Part shown: positions 24,478 through 40,184 of the stretch, in pieces
Position numbering within the stretch: the first letter of the stretch is position 1
How the letters are laid out: the number at the start of each line of letters is the position of its first letter
From: Amia ocellicauda
Lineage: Eukaryota; Chordata; Actinopteri; Amiiformes; Amiidae
Direction of reading: 5' to 3'
Length of the DNA stretch: 64,000 nucleotides
Assembly (NCBI RefSeq): GCF_036373705.1
Contig: NC_089868.1
Coordinates: 12,215,020 to 12,279,019 of the forward strand
Notes under the pieces: generated by a model
Told to the model about the DNA's origin: nothing
Seen by the model: the letters and a program-made list of their open reading frames with translations, nothing else
Database searches by the model: none
Program-made: the position numbers and the translations under genes

Positions 24478-24898
24478 TGTGGTGATCCCAGATGCAGAGC
24501 ACAATGAACAAGTCAATTTGGGCGAGGGGTCGAATGCCGGCAAATGGGAACAACAAGGGCAAAGCTAAACTCCAGGTCAAGGGCACTAGCTGGCTGGTCC
24601 GGAGAATCCAAGAATCAGGGATCGAAGGACAAAAGCAGAGGACTGGTACACGAGAAAACAATACCAGAGATAAGGCTCGGAAATGTGACTATAGAGATGA
24701 CAAGACTTCGCGATGAAGGCTGGGAACAAAGGGCTATATATACACAAGGGGTAATTAGCAGGAAACTAGGAGCAGGTAAGTTGAGAAACGAGAGACGAGG
24801 TCTCATAAATCAATAATGAGGTGAGTGAAGTGATGATCATGGGAAAACACTGTGGCAAGGGTAGCCTCTGCCGGTGATCATGGGTAGCGGTTGTAACA
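24478..24898 (-). mobile_element. 5' LTR of the minus-strand gypsy remnant
   Basis: Read on the minus strand it starts TGTTACAACC and ends CACCACA; TATA-like sequence (tatatata) sits at about 24,735-24,742. No target-site duplication is seen, as expected when internal sequence is still attached on one side. Similar LTR-like segments occur at 42,078-42,469 and 57,123-57,648. Confidence 0.6.
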
Positions 24899-25867
24899 AA
24901 AATACAGATAACGTAATAACATTTTCTTAATGATAACGTAATGTATTACTTAATGGAGACCCGTATGTTTGAAATTATTTTTTTAGGATATTGTAATTAT
25001 ACTGATAATATAATGAAACTCAAAAGTCAACACAAAGCTGTAGCTGTACTAGCATTAGCATCACATTAGGCTTAAGCAACACTGAATGCCACTACTACCA
25101 CAGCTGACACGGGGCAAGAAAGAATCTGTAAACGTGGCATTTTATTATTTATGGATAATTTGCCTGCTTGTGGACTTAATCTGCAGTTAAACAGCCATGC
25201 AAATTCACTGTTCAGAGCCATGCTGATGTTCAGCAGTAATCAATGAATGGGGCTCAGTGCAATTGCTTTAAGGTGTCTCAATGGAAAGGGCTGTGAACAA
25301 AGTCTTAGTGTTGGCCCAGATTATCTTCATCATGCAAGAGCTGTTTTGCAAATGAGAGAACAATATGTCTCAGAAAGATTTTGAATGCTGGAAATTGAAC
25401 TGCCATCTCCTACTGTCAATGCAAACCTCCACAGTTGGTGGAGACAGAAGCGGGAGAGTCTGATGAAGGAGAAGGTCAGTGTGAGGAGAAAGTGATAGAA
25501 ATGGAAGAGGGGCAAGAGGGACGTAAACAACAAGAAGAGAGGGTGACCGAGACAGAGGAGCGAAAAGGAAAGAGGAGATGAAATCCCCAATGAATGGCAC
25601 AGGACTAACTGCTTACTTTACTGTACTGCTGTACTGCGAGACATGCACACTGTGACTAAGTTGTTTTAAAGACACCACAGTTACAGGTACATTAAATATA
25701 CTGTACTTACACTGTATTACATGGTGAATGCAATTCATGTTTAAATCATTTAAGCTGGCCAGTAATTACACTGCATGTATGTATAACAACATGACATCCA
25801 CAAATTATGCTATATCACAATGTTTTATATCTACAATTAACCATTTATACAGCTGGGTTTTTACTGC

Positions 25868-25995
25868 AGCAATCTAGGTAAAGTCCCTTGCTCTAGGGTA
25901 CTACAGCAATGTCCCCCACCTGGGATTGAGCCCACCACACTGCATACTGGAGTCCAGAGCCCTAACCGCTACTCCACACTTCTGCCTGTGGGAAT
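25868..25995. repeat. Conserved fish SINE-like repeat
   Basis: The segment has the widespread fish repeat words gtcccttgctctagggtac, cagcaatgtcccccacctgg, gattgagccca and gagccctaaccgctactccac. This element is common across ray-finned fish genomes and helps to place the organism. Confidence 0.7.
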
Positions 25996-25999
25996 GTGT

Positions 26000-27360
26000 A
26001 ACGCACTAATAAGAAGCTTATTCCTCTATGAAAGATACACACCAGCAGTACCTGGTACGGAAAAACATTTGCAAATGTAATTACAATGAGTATCTTGATG
26101 ATTATCAATTTTGTAATTCAATGTAGTTCCTTTGGAAGTGTACTGTATTTTAAAGTGATGCACAGTTCCATGGTAATAAAAGATAACCTGAATGTAGTTG
26201 CATTGTGATTAAAATAAAGCAATGTATTTAAATGCCATTCCCCTGGAAGTGTACAGTATTTCTAAACGAACAGGAGCTAGTCAATTCCTGTTTGATCTGA
26301 TCACATGTATACTTATCTTTTGGGGATCTGACATTGCACTTCAATAATAAGAACGGTAGCCTATTTGTTTTAAATGCTTGTGTTTTATGTACATTTCAAC
26401 ACTGAAATGGCATAAATCTTCAACAGACACAATAATTTACTGAACATGTTCACTTAGTTTAATCATTCGGCCTCACTGATCATCATACAAAACAACAAGC
26501 GCTTGTGAGTTTTACAGACAATGATCTACAATATTTGTGTTGAAAGCATTGCAAGTCAATATGAAAGTTCCTTTACTGAAGCTTCTCTGGTGCCTCCTAA
26601 GGCAAAACACATTGAAGAAGGAACTATACAGATGTATAGTGAGGAGGTTAGGTTACATGTTGTAGTGTGGTTTCACCAAGAAAACATGGAATACAACATG
26701 GTGCACAATTGAGCAAACGAGGTTTTATTATTTGACTGGGTGTGAGGCGCAGATAACTGGAAGGCAAGTTTCTGTACTTCATTTGGAAAAATACCAAAAT
26801 AAATATCAGACACCTTGGATATGTATTCCACTATTTGCCTCTCCATCTCAAAAGGAAAGATCTGTCTATTCTTAATGTATCCAAATTATGCCGTTCTTCC
26901 CTGTATGTCCTCTACATCTTTTTGCAATCTCGACATGTGACAACCAGTCCCAAATGTCATGTGACAACTTGCCTCAACCAGACTGTTGTGCTAACTTTAT
27001 GCTGACTACCTGACGTGATGTGTCATAGCCTTCCTGTCATGCACACAAATAAATATGCCTCTGGGTTTTCCAAGAGTATTCAGTATTATCAATTATGAAA
27101 AAATGAGCAGGACTGGCATCTGTCTCTGGTGAATAAAACTGTACCAATAGCACCATCTGGTGATTTTATTTATTTTTCTTTATAAGACTCTTCAAGCAAC
27201 TAGTGAATGAAATTCTGCCACTGAAGAGTCACTTAGATAGAATTACTATCTGATGCACTGTCCTAGCAGATCAAAAAATATATTTTAAATAAAATCAAAT
27301 GTTGTATTTCTCTCTGCTGGTGTATGGTTAGTTGTCTTCATGAGAAAATTAACACAATAT
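26000..27360. other. AT-rich, no gene recognised
   Basis: No exon, RNA gene or named repeat was seen. The open frame at 26,521-26,712 lacks splice context or familiar motifs. Confidence 0.4.
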
Positions 27361-27689
27361 TTGTTTCCTATTAAAGTCTTCTCCTGAATCACAGGACAAT
27401 ACAATCAGCTGGTAGGATCCAGCACATAGAAGCAGGTCTGCAGTCCAAGGAATACACATATTGTGTCGACTGCAGACTGCCACACAGTCCCTGCTTCTCA
27501 CTCCTAGGAGGGTTTTTGATTGGTGGTTTCAATTATTGGCACTAATTTCTAGTCTAGCAAATGAAACGCATAATAACCCACATTTTCACAGAGCAAATCA
27601 ACCATTCTTGTTTATTAACTTTATTTCACTTTAATACATATGTTGAGCCAGGAATAAAACCATCTCTTGTATTGACTGCACCATTATTT

Positions 27690-28380
27690 TATTTTATTTA
27701 TTTATTTATTTATTTATTTATTTGTTTGTTTGTTTGTTTGTTTGTTTGTTTGTTTGTTTGTTTGTTTGTTTGTTTGTTTGGTCCTGGGTAGTAAGTGCTA
27801 TTTCCTAATTGCTTATGCCTCAAAAGAATACAAAATGGCTATTATTCCCCACAAACTTTGCTATTGTGACCAGGACAGTGATATTTTGAAATGTAATTAT
27901 TTCCAATGAGAAAACGGGTGTTTCGTTCACATAAAGTCAGAAATAAATGACTCCAAAAGATTTAGAAGTCAGTCATTATTCGAGATTTAGGATTATACTC
28001 TAAAGACCCTGTTCGCCCGTTTTCTCACTGGAAATTGTTACATTTAAAAATATGAAACTTTGAGAAAATGGGCGAATTTATGTCTTTACAGTATAATTGT
28101 AAATCTCGAAAAAAGACTGACTTCTAAATCTTTTGTAGTCATTTTTGTATTGCTTTAGTATAAATACATGTTAGTTTGGATTCATATGTTGTTATTTTCT
28201 GACTTTATGTGAACGAAAAGACACAAATTTGCCCGTTTTCTCATTGGAAATAGTTACATTTCAAAATATCACTGTCCTGGTCACAACAGCAAAGTTTGTG
28301 GGGAATAATAGCCATTTTCTATTCTTTTGAGGCATAAGCAATTAGGAAATAACACTTACTACCCAGGAACAAAAATTGTA
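27690..28380. mobile_element. Palindromic (foldback/MITE-like) insertion with microsatellite
   Basis: After (TTTA)n(GTTT)n at about 27,690-27,780, a long imperfect inverted repeat starts at 27,782 (tcctgggtagtaagtg) and ends at 28,368 (cacttactacccagga). Arms of roughly 180-200 bases pair, and the middle holds further inverted words (tctaaatcttttg). The duplicate locus at about 51,150 lacks the entire segment, so that site is the empty state. No protein is encoded. The class is unknown. Confidence 0.85.
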
Positions 28381-28533
28381 TTACATAGTGTAATGAATTT
28401 ATGAAAAGTAAATGCATGTGGAATGTCTTGTGAAGTAATTAGTTTCTGCTAAAGATGTTTACTGCTCACATGGTATCTAATTTCCTGTTACTAGTTGTTT
28501 TCTGCATTTCCTCAAAACCCTGATGATTGTCGG

Positions 28534-28539
28534 TTTATT
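28534..28539 (-). promoter_or_regulatory. Possible polyadenylation signal of the PKN-like gene
   Basis: AATAAA on the minus strand lies about 360 bases past the stop codon of the PKN-like gene. The same signal is kept in the duplicate at about 51,346. It is the nearest good match; use is not proven. Confidence 0.35.
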
Positions 28540-28896
28540 AAATGATTCTAAATAGGAGATACTGAGTGAGTTGCTGGTATCCTCTTCTCTACTTGTATCT
28601 CGCTGGCCTGCACCTCACTAATCCAGGTGTGTGTCTGTTTTCAGTTTTTACGAGTGTCTGAATGTAACCGGGGCTCATTCGTACTATAATGAGCCCGTTA
28701 CAAAGTGACGTAACCCCTCGGTAAAAGTAGTACAGTGTTAAGCCTCCCACGGTAGGGGGCCCGGCCTTTTGGCATAGAGGGCTTAACGCTGTACTGCGCT
28801 GGAGCCGCTGCGGTGCGGAGCGCTCGGAGGAGCGCCGGTGGTGTGTGGCTCGAATCCCAGGGCGTGGAGCTCTGACCCGCATCAGCTACATAAAGG

Positions 28897-33227
<4,331 letters not shown>

Positions 33228-33436
33228 CTTGTCTGCAAGCAGTTGCACCTGTTGGCCAAGAGATTCACTCTTGCCAGGTGGCTTCCACAATGTCAAGGGA
33301 TGTGCACTGTCTGTGAGCTCTTCTCGATAATGAAGGCTTTGGCACAAGCAGAGCCGTTCAAGGTTCTGGAGTCCCTGTGATGTCACAATGGGATGACGCG
33401 CGTGCCGTGCAAGCCAGCAAAGTATGTCTGTTTAAC

Positions 33437-33450
33437 GTCTCCATGGTTAC
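33437..33450. promoter_or_regulatory. Possible RFX X-box near the PKN-like gene start
   Basis: GTCTCCATGGTTAC reads GTAACCATGGAGAC on the gene strand, an imperfect palindrome that resembles RFX X-boxes (GTNRCC, spacer, RGYAAC), with the second half site off at two positions. It lies about 210 bases upstream of the start codon, next to cgcgcgtgcc, a small CpG-richer patch. RFX factors regulate ciliary and MHC class II genes; relevance here is speculative. Confidence 0.25.
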
Positions 33451-33539
33451 GGTTGACTGCGCAGACCCTGCTTTATATACAAATATTAATGTACGCATAT
33501 TTGTCATTCATGTTAATTAATTGCAGGCAATGGGGAAAA

Positions 33540-33541
33540 TG

Positions 33542-33573
<32 letters not shown>

Positions 33574-33620
33574 AAATGATCATTATTATGATGATGATGA
33601 TTATTATTATTATTATTTGA
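33540..33620. repeat. (TA)n and (ATT)n microsatellites
   Basis: A TA run at about 33,548-33,573 is followed by cattattatgatgatgatgat and ATT triplets to 33,617. Confidence 0.9.
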
Positions 33621-33639
33621 AATGTATTGTTATGGAGGT

Positions 33640-34250
33640 TTGTTGCACTCAGTGCTTGTTATTGTGTGGAACCCAGTAGCAGCCCTTCCTGGTTATTAGC
33701 CAGTAGGACGTTAGTATTATGGGATGTCCCATGGCTGATTGCTCGCAGGTTCCCGGTCCGGACTGGGGCAAGAGCGGCACTTTGTACTCGTCAAGCACAG
33801 GTACTGGGTTTGTTTTCCTGATTTCTATAATTAAACAGCTAAACTGCGGATCGTCTGACCTGTGGACATATTTCAACCTCGCGTCCAAAATATAAAAGTG
33901 CGCACACGAGCAGGCAGGGGGGCTGGGGGCTCACGGTGCCACAGCTTGTTCACCAGAAACTCCTCCATCAGGGCTGGAAGCGGCTGCTTTCAATGAGGTC
34001 GCATATTTGTAGCGGCGCACGAATAGAAAACGGCGCCTCAGCCGATACAATCACAGCTGCACCGAAACAGCTGGTTGACGAGAAAGCGCGCCTCGTCTGC
34101 AGTATAATGGCGGTTCAAATGGGATATTTCGCTGCTGTATGTGGTTGTGAAGCAAAGATGTGTTTGAGTCCAAATCCGCCTGATTTCATGGATCGCATGG
34201 AGATTTTGAGGCGAGTTTATTGACTTCGAAATGAATTCCTCAATCCTCAT
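33640..34250. other. CpG-richer intergenic segment
   Basis: Compared with its neighbours this stretch has more CG dinucleotides (for example gttcccggtccggactgg, ggcgcctcagccg and gaaagcgcgcctcg). Open frames of 60-95 codons exist on both strands but contain nothing I recognise. It could be a promoter of an undetected gene or an old repeat. Confidence 0.3.
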
Positions 34251-36950
34251 TTTGCAGCATTAATTTTGAACAGACAGTGATCAAGGGAAGTGTTAAGACT
34301 TGAATGTAATAAGACACGAAATGCTTGAAAGTTGATCTATCTGCCTACAGTAATCTTTAACACATTAAAACAATACAAGTGGTCTGAAAGCGCTGTAATA
34401 CTTATATGCACATCTATGTAAACGTTTTATTTTGCACTTTGTCAAATGAAAGTAATAAATATGTGTGTGTGTGTGTGTGTGTTGGAGGTGTATCCCTGGT
34501 GTCTGGACCTTGACTATACCTTGACCAAGACATTTGCACCCTGGCAAAAAGTAATTGACTACCCGTGCCGTAAAACGTCAATTAACACGCCTGGCGTTTA
34601 ATCCAAATAACTGCGAGGAGCCGCGGCGTCAATTAGACCAGCGTTTGTATTAATAATCATCAGTAAAGAGACACCGCGGACACACGCAGGGTAAGAAGAG
34701 CCTGGAAAGATAATAGACCAGGCTTTTATTGATTGAGTTATTATGATCCATTAATCATTTGCTTTCCAAAGATGCAAACAAATCACATTCAGTGTATGGT
34801 GAAGTACACACTGGATTGGACACCAGATACCGGTGATTGTGTTAGCAGTGTAAGAGTCCATATACTGTGAACTGTCGCTAAATACACACAAAGCACCTCA
34901 ACACGACTGTGGAAATACGCTTTAAACCCAGCCATCAACATTATACTTCATCAATGCATTGTTTATGTGGCAATGGACACAATGTACAGCAATACAAACA
35001 TACAGCAATATATGGGTCAATGACGTGACACATGCATTCTGGAGTCCCAAGCATATTACAAATATTAGATGTATTTATTTGTTATTAAATAATATGTCTC
35101 AACACTCCTATCTTTATTCACTGATTGGAGTATTTTTCACGAGTATTTAAAATGTTAGGATCTATTAATCTCCAATCATCCAAAATGTCATACTGTCCAC
35201 ACCTAAAATGAAAATTCAAAAACTACAATTACAAATTACAAAAACGAATTAAGAAAACTATAAAACCTTAGATCTAACAGTTGGACATAATTGTGTGAGT
35301 GTTTGCATTGTTGTATAAAAATATTGCAAAGACTCTTAATTTCATTTAATTTTTACATGAAAGATACTTTTGTCCCCATATTGGGATTTGTCATTCCGGA
35401 CAACAGACACTCAGGAGCATTTTTACATCATTGCATTTTGCTGGCCATGTGATGGACATTATCATTTAGAAGATGATGAAGGACCCCCAGGCTGTGCAGA
35501 AAGTTTAGTAAGTCTCTCCTAAAATGTTGATAATTTGACCTTTTCGATCACTGGTGCACTAGGGTACAAAATTCTGTGTCATACAGGGCAACACTTAAAA
35601 ATCATTTATAATATAGTTTTTTGATATGTATATTTATTTGTGAAAGATGGCATTGAATAGTTGTAGGTCATAGTAATACATTTATATAAATTGTCAAGTA
35701 ATTGCCTGATTCATAAGTTAAAACTTGTATTTTGTCATAGCAGGAAATGATCACTTTCTGTTATCTAACAATATCACTCATTATCTGGAGTGACTTGCTT
35801 ATACTTGTATTGTTTTTAGGAGTATTATTAAGCATGTAGGCATCACATTTACATTGTCATGTTGTTTAAATAACACAATGAAATATTTATAACATTATTT
35901 CTGTAGTTTTAATGTACATATTTTGTGTGGATGTCCTTAAATAAGAAACAAGATGGCAACATGGTCATTATTGTTTTGTTTTAATTTATGTTTATGCCAT
36001 GAAGTCATTTGCAAGTTTTAAGAGAATATAAAAATCCAAGATCAAAAATAGCATAATTCCTATATATTTAATATGGTATGATATCAAAATGTTCAATATA
36101 CTTTTTAATCTGTTGAAATATTACTGAATTGACTTCATGTCATTAATGACTTAGAACATTGTTGTCGCAATTTGTTTTTACATCACAAATGTTTACATGT
36201 TTGTTGTATAACCTAAAAATACTTAATGTGCTGAAAATTATTAAGTTAATGTTTTGAAATCTTATGTTTTACTGCTATGGTTTTATCAAATATGCCTTGA
36301 GTGGAAATGTATTGCTCACCTCTGATTATTTGCTGTTAATTTAAATAAATTATACATTTAGTAACTCTCACTCTCAGTTAAATATAGAATTATTTTTTAA
36401 CTACATCTTTGTTGCTGAGACTATCTTGAGATATCATCCCGTATGAAATCTCACAGTATGTCATTCTGAGTAACAATATCAGTCAGGTAGGACAACACTG
36501 AATATTCTTGTAAAAATACAGAAGTCAGTAACAATAATGATATACTTTTTACTAGAAAGCATTTTTAGACATTTCCCAGCATTTTCCACTATTCAGCGTT
36601 ATGTTTTGAGTGACTAACTTCACAAAATGTGCCGCTGTCAATAGAAAAGCCCACATTTGTGAGATTAATTGTGTTTTTTGTTTTTTTCTGGGCTGAATAT
36701 GTTTGTTGAGATACATATGAATACTCATAACTCACTCTATGCTGACAAAAAACTAAAGTCAAATAATTTGCAAATCTATCTATGTTATCCGGTATGACAT
36801 TTTTGATACTAGAAATAATGATTTATAATACAAAAGTATACATTATTTTCAGAAATAAACCTTTGAAATATATGCATAACATTATAATGAAGAGCTTTAA
36901 TTTGTATTTTAAACTGTTTTTTTTTTTACCATTTTAAAATCCTTATTCAT
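34250..36950. other. AT-rich, no gene recognised
   Basis: A (GT)n run lies at about 34,462-34,483. No exon, RNA gene or clear repeat family was seen in the rest. Confidence 0.45.
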
Positions 36951-36958
36951 CACTGACC

Positions 36959-37240
36959 CATATATATATATATATATATATATATGAGTAAATGTCTATA
37001 ATTTTAATGGTAGGTGTATTTTAACAGTGAGAGACTTATAATGCCTTGCGAATTTCCCTCATTAACATGCAAATCCATTTATAACTTTTTGAAATGCATT
37101 TTTCTGGATTTTTTTGTTGTTATTCTGTCTCTCACTGTTAAAATACAACTACCATTAAAATTATAGACTGATCATTTCTTTGTCAGTGGGCAAACGTACA
37201 AAATCAGCAGGGGATCAAATACTTTTTTCCCCTCACTGTG
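36959..37240. mobile_element. Tc1-derived hairpin MITE fragment
   Basis: After an (AT)n run (36,959-36,985) the words attttaatggtaggtgtatt and ttaacagtgagaga (36,996-37,035) recur as their reverse complement at about 37,125-37,165. The right part (actgatcatttctttgtcag to the end) matches the terminus of the Tc1 element at 54,300-54,415. The block is therefore two inward-facing Tc1 ends with no transposase. Confidence 0.7.
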
Positions 37241-37249
37241 TATATATAT

Positions 37250-38800
37250 ATGTATACACAAACCTTTAAGTTGGAGGTATGGCGCCATCGAGGGAACCTC
37301 ACAAAGAACCTCGACGACATTTAAAAATAATTGAGTGGAGTCATTGGTTAGGCAGAAGACATCAAATGGTGTTCTAGGCAGACTTTTCCATGATGTGAAA
37401 AGGTTCAAATTCTGAGTGTTTAACTTATCTTACTTTAAAAGAAGAAAAGAAAAACATTGATCAAACATTTGTGAGGTTTGATTAAAAGTGCAGTGACTCT
37501 GACCTACAGAATCTTTTCTGTTTGTTTGTTTTAAATATGAGGACACACCTACACACAAAACAATGTATCTAAGAAATACAGCAACATGTAAATCTATATA
37601 TGCATATTTTTGGTTGTATTTTTTACATTGACAGAAAAGGCCAAGCTGTACATTTCCCTATGGCAAACTAGCCTTTTTATTTTGTAATAAAGCTGTTTAC
37701 TGTCATTTGTGTTGAGTGTGTTATTACTCTGTATTCAAGCAAATAACACAGGAAGAAGGGTTTATGAAAGTGATACGACCTATAATATTTATGTCACTTT
37801 ATTTGAATTGCACAAAATCCTTCATAGCAATGTAATGTGAGTGTTATAACTCTTGCAGCACCTTATACCAGTGTTATAATACATGTTAATGTCCTGGTTT
37901 ATTGAATATACTTAATCTACATACTGAAATGAGTAGCTTACTTCCATTTAAGCAGCACAAAAAAGAGCAGCAAGTAAAAGATTGACATGGTCCTTCATTT
38001 GAGCTACAAAGGTATATATTTATTTTAAAATAAGAAAACAGTGACATGATCAAACAATAAGATACAGATGTACATCAATAATCCATTTAGGTCCACAATG
38101 AACAGAACACAATATTAATTATGATGAGAACAATATGTACCAAGCTGTGCATACATTTTCTTCAATTGAAATCTACAATTTTCTTTGGTGTCCTATGGCA
38201 AGATGTTATGTCCCATGTTTCATAGCAGAGTGTTATAACATTATGTCTTGTATGTATTTATACCTGCATTATGACGCTTTACCCCCAAAATCAGGACGAA
38301 TCATTTTATGACATGTGGCATGCATGGTTATGTCAAACATTTCATAGGGAATGCTACAATCAGTGTTGTGAATACTTATGTGCCTGTTATGTCAGTTGGA
38401 AAATGGTTATGGCTGGTTATGAATGTATTATGGCTGTGTTATGTAGCCTTTATGTAGGCTACATAGAGGGGTGTTCAAATAAAGCGTTACCATGCGTGCA
38501 CTGCTTCGAAGCACTGGACACATGCTCTCCATAGTGACATCAGCTGCTCAATACATGGTATTGCGACTGTATCGAGTGACTGGAAAGACAATAGTCCTCG
38601 GACATCAGCCAGGCAATATACAAATGAACCCATCGTCATCATGTCCACAAATATTCGGTCATTAAACCTGCTTTGTCAGCAAGGTATAAGTAACATTATG
38701 TAATAGTTTCTCTGTGATCAATATAAAGACTCAAGACTAGATGATGAATTTAGAGTAGGCAGTCACATTTACCTGATTAATGTCGTATGTTAAGTAGCCA
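37250..38800. other. AT-rich, no gene recognised
   Basis: No supported exon. An AT-rich segment with aataaagctg at about 37,687 and an open frame of 87 codons at 38,271-38,534 has no familiar motif. Confidence 0.4.
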
Positions 38801-38892
38801 CGCCAAATAAATGCAATTAACTATAAGCATAGTCTACATTTCATATAGCCTAGATATAGTCAACAGTTACATGTATTTCCTGTTCATATATT

Positions 38893-39119
38893 TAGGGATG
38901 TGGTTGTGTGATGATCCAAGTGATGCTGATATAGAGTATCGCCTACATTTTGTTTATGACAGATATTGTGCACCTGGGAAAGTGATGGTTTATATAACAG
39001 AGGGCAAAGACTATATTGGGAAGTACAGAGAGACATGCTTGTTTAAACCAGAAGTGTCGATACTGCTTCGTGAAGCCTGCTTCGAGTGTCACATCACTAA
39101 TTGTCGGTGGATATTTTAA
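38893..39119 (+). CDS. Unidentified open frame with an acceptor-like start
   Basis: An attatttag-type acceptor (tatatttag, about 38,893) precedes about 75 codons that contain MWLCDDPSDADIEYRLHFVY and an ITEGKDYIGKYRETCLF segment and run to a TAA. The composition is protein-like, with many charged and aromatic residues, but I do not recognise a family and see no partner exon. It could be part of a decayed gene or transposon. Confidence 0.2.
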
Positions 39120-39649
39120 TGCATTTTATTGATAATGTGCTCTTCTCACACCCAGGGTGCTACAAGTCTAGAAAAAGATAAGAGTTGTGTTGCATCCATG
39201 TCTTAATGTCCAGTAAGCAGTTTGTAAGGACTGTATGAGTGACTGTCATATCAGGCTTTGTGGCCATGTAGATTTAGGAATAATTCTGAGGTCATGTGGT
39301 TTGTGGGTTTCCAGGGAATGGCATTTAAAAGAGGACATTTTATGATAAATACAGGTTGAAAGCTGCAAGAGACAGATCTTCAAAAATAAATGCAAAATCT
39401 ATTTTAACATTGGAAAAAGCCTTTCTAGTGAATACATTCAGGGCCTGTAGACAGTCCACACCCCCTTGAGCTTTATTCACATTTTGGTGTGTCAGAGCCT
39501 CAGAGTTTCATTAATTCATTTTTTCCACTCATCTACACAACACACTCCGCACTGCTGAGGTGAGAAATTTTTATCATGAAAAAAATCTTAAAAATACAGC
39601 CTCCTCCAGCAGCAGCAGCCATCCCTGAGACTGACCTTGAAATAACGGT

Positions 39650-39739
39650 GCAGGCAGTCCTGGACGGAGCTCTGAAGGAGGAGGTCCAGAGCCCGGTGGG
39701 GGGAGGCCTCTGAGGAGACAAGTGCAGCTCCGCTGCTGC
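39650..39739 (-). CDS. Candidate internal exon, unidentified
   Basis: On the minus strand tctctcctgcag is followed by about 30 codons, including SEASPHRALDLLLQSSVQDC and LHRYFK, and then AAG|GTCAGT. Both splice signals are good and the peptide looks helical and real. No neighbouring exon could be linked. The left edge (about 39,638-39,650) depends on the donor chosen. Confidence 0.25.
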
Positions 39740-40184
39740 AGGAGAGACACAGATGGGGAGACACAGGGGCCACAGTTATTAAACACAGCCCGTGAGGAGT
39801 CAAACACATTGACCCCACTGGTCTTCCATCAGCCACTGATTTTTTTCATTTGAAAAAGATCAGACACAAATGGGGGGTTTGTTCTTAAGTTCTGTCCTTC
39901 ACACCAATTTCATTTTTCAGATCAGTGCTCTTCCTGCAGGTCATTATCTCTGACCACAGCCCTGCCATTGACTGCAAAAAAGCAAAAGTGCCTCAAACTT
40001 ATGCTCTGACATCGGGAGCAGCCTGGCTGTGAGTGCTGTCCTCTGATCTCTATTGCTGGGGTGTGAGACTGCAGTGGGGAGCCCATCTCCTTCCCTGAGG
40101 GAGTGTGGCACTTATTTACCCTGGGGGCTGTCTGGCAGGCTGAAAAGAGCGTGTGCATATTCCCTATTCCACCTTGCACAGTCA

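Larger units (their letters stand above)
27362..28665. repeat. Duplicated block A, 3' flank of the PKN-like gene
   Basis: Apart from one inserted element (27,690-28,380), this matches 50,814-51,475 closely, for example ctcctgaatcacaggacaat and cagactgccacacagtccct. The similarity continues into the PKN-like exons and marks the outer edge of the duplication. Confidence 0.85.

Noticed and set aside
28840..28870. B-box-like word gctcgaatcc
   Set aside because: No tRNA cloverleaf could be formed around it; it lies in the kinase 3' UTR.
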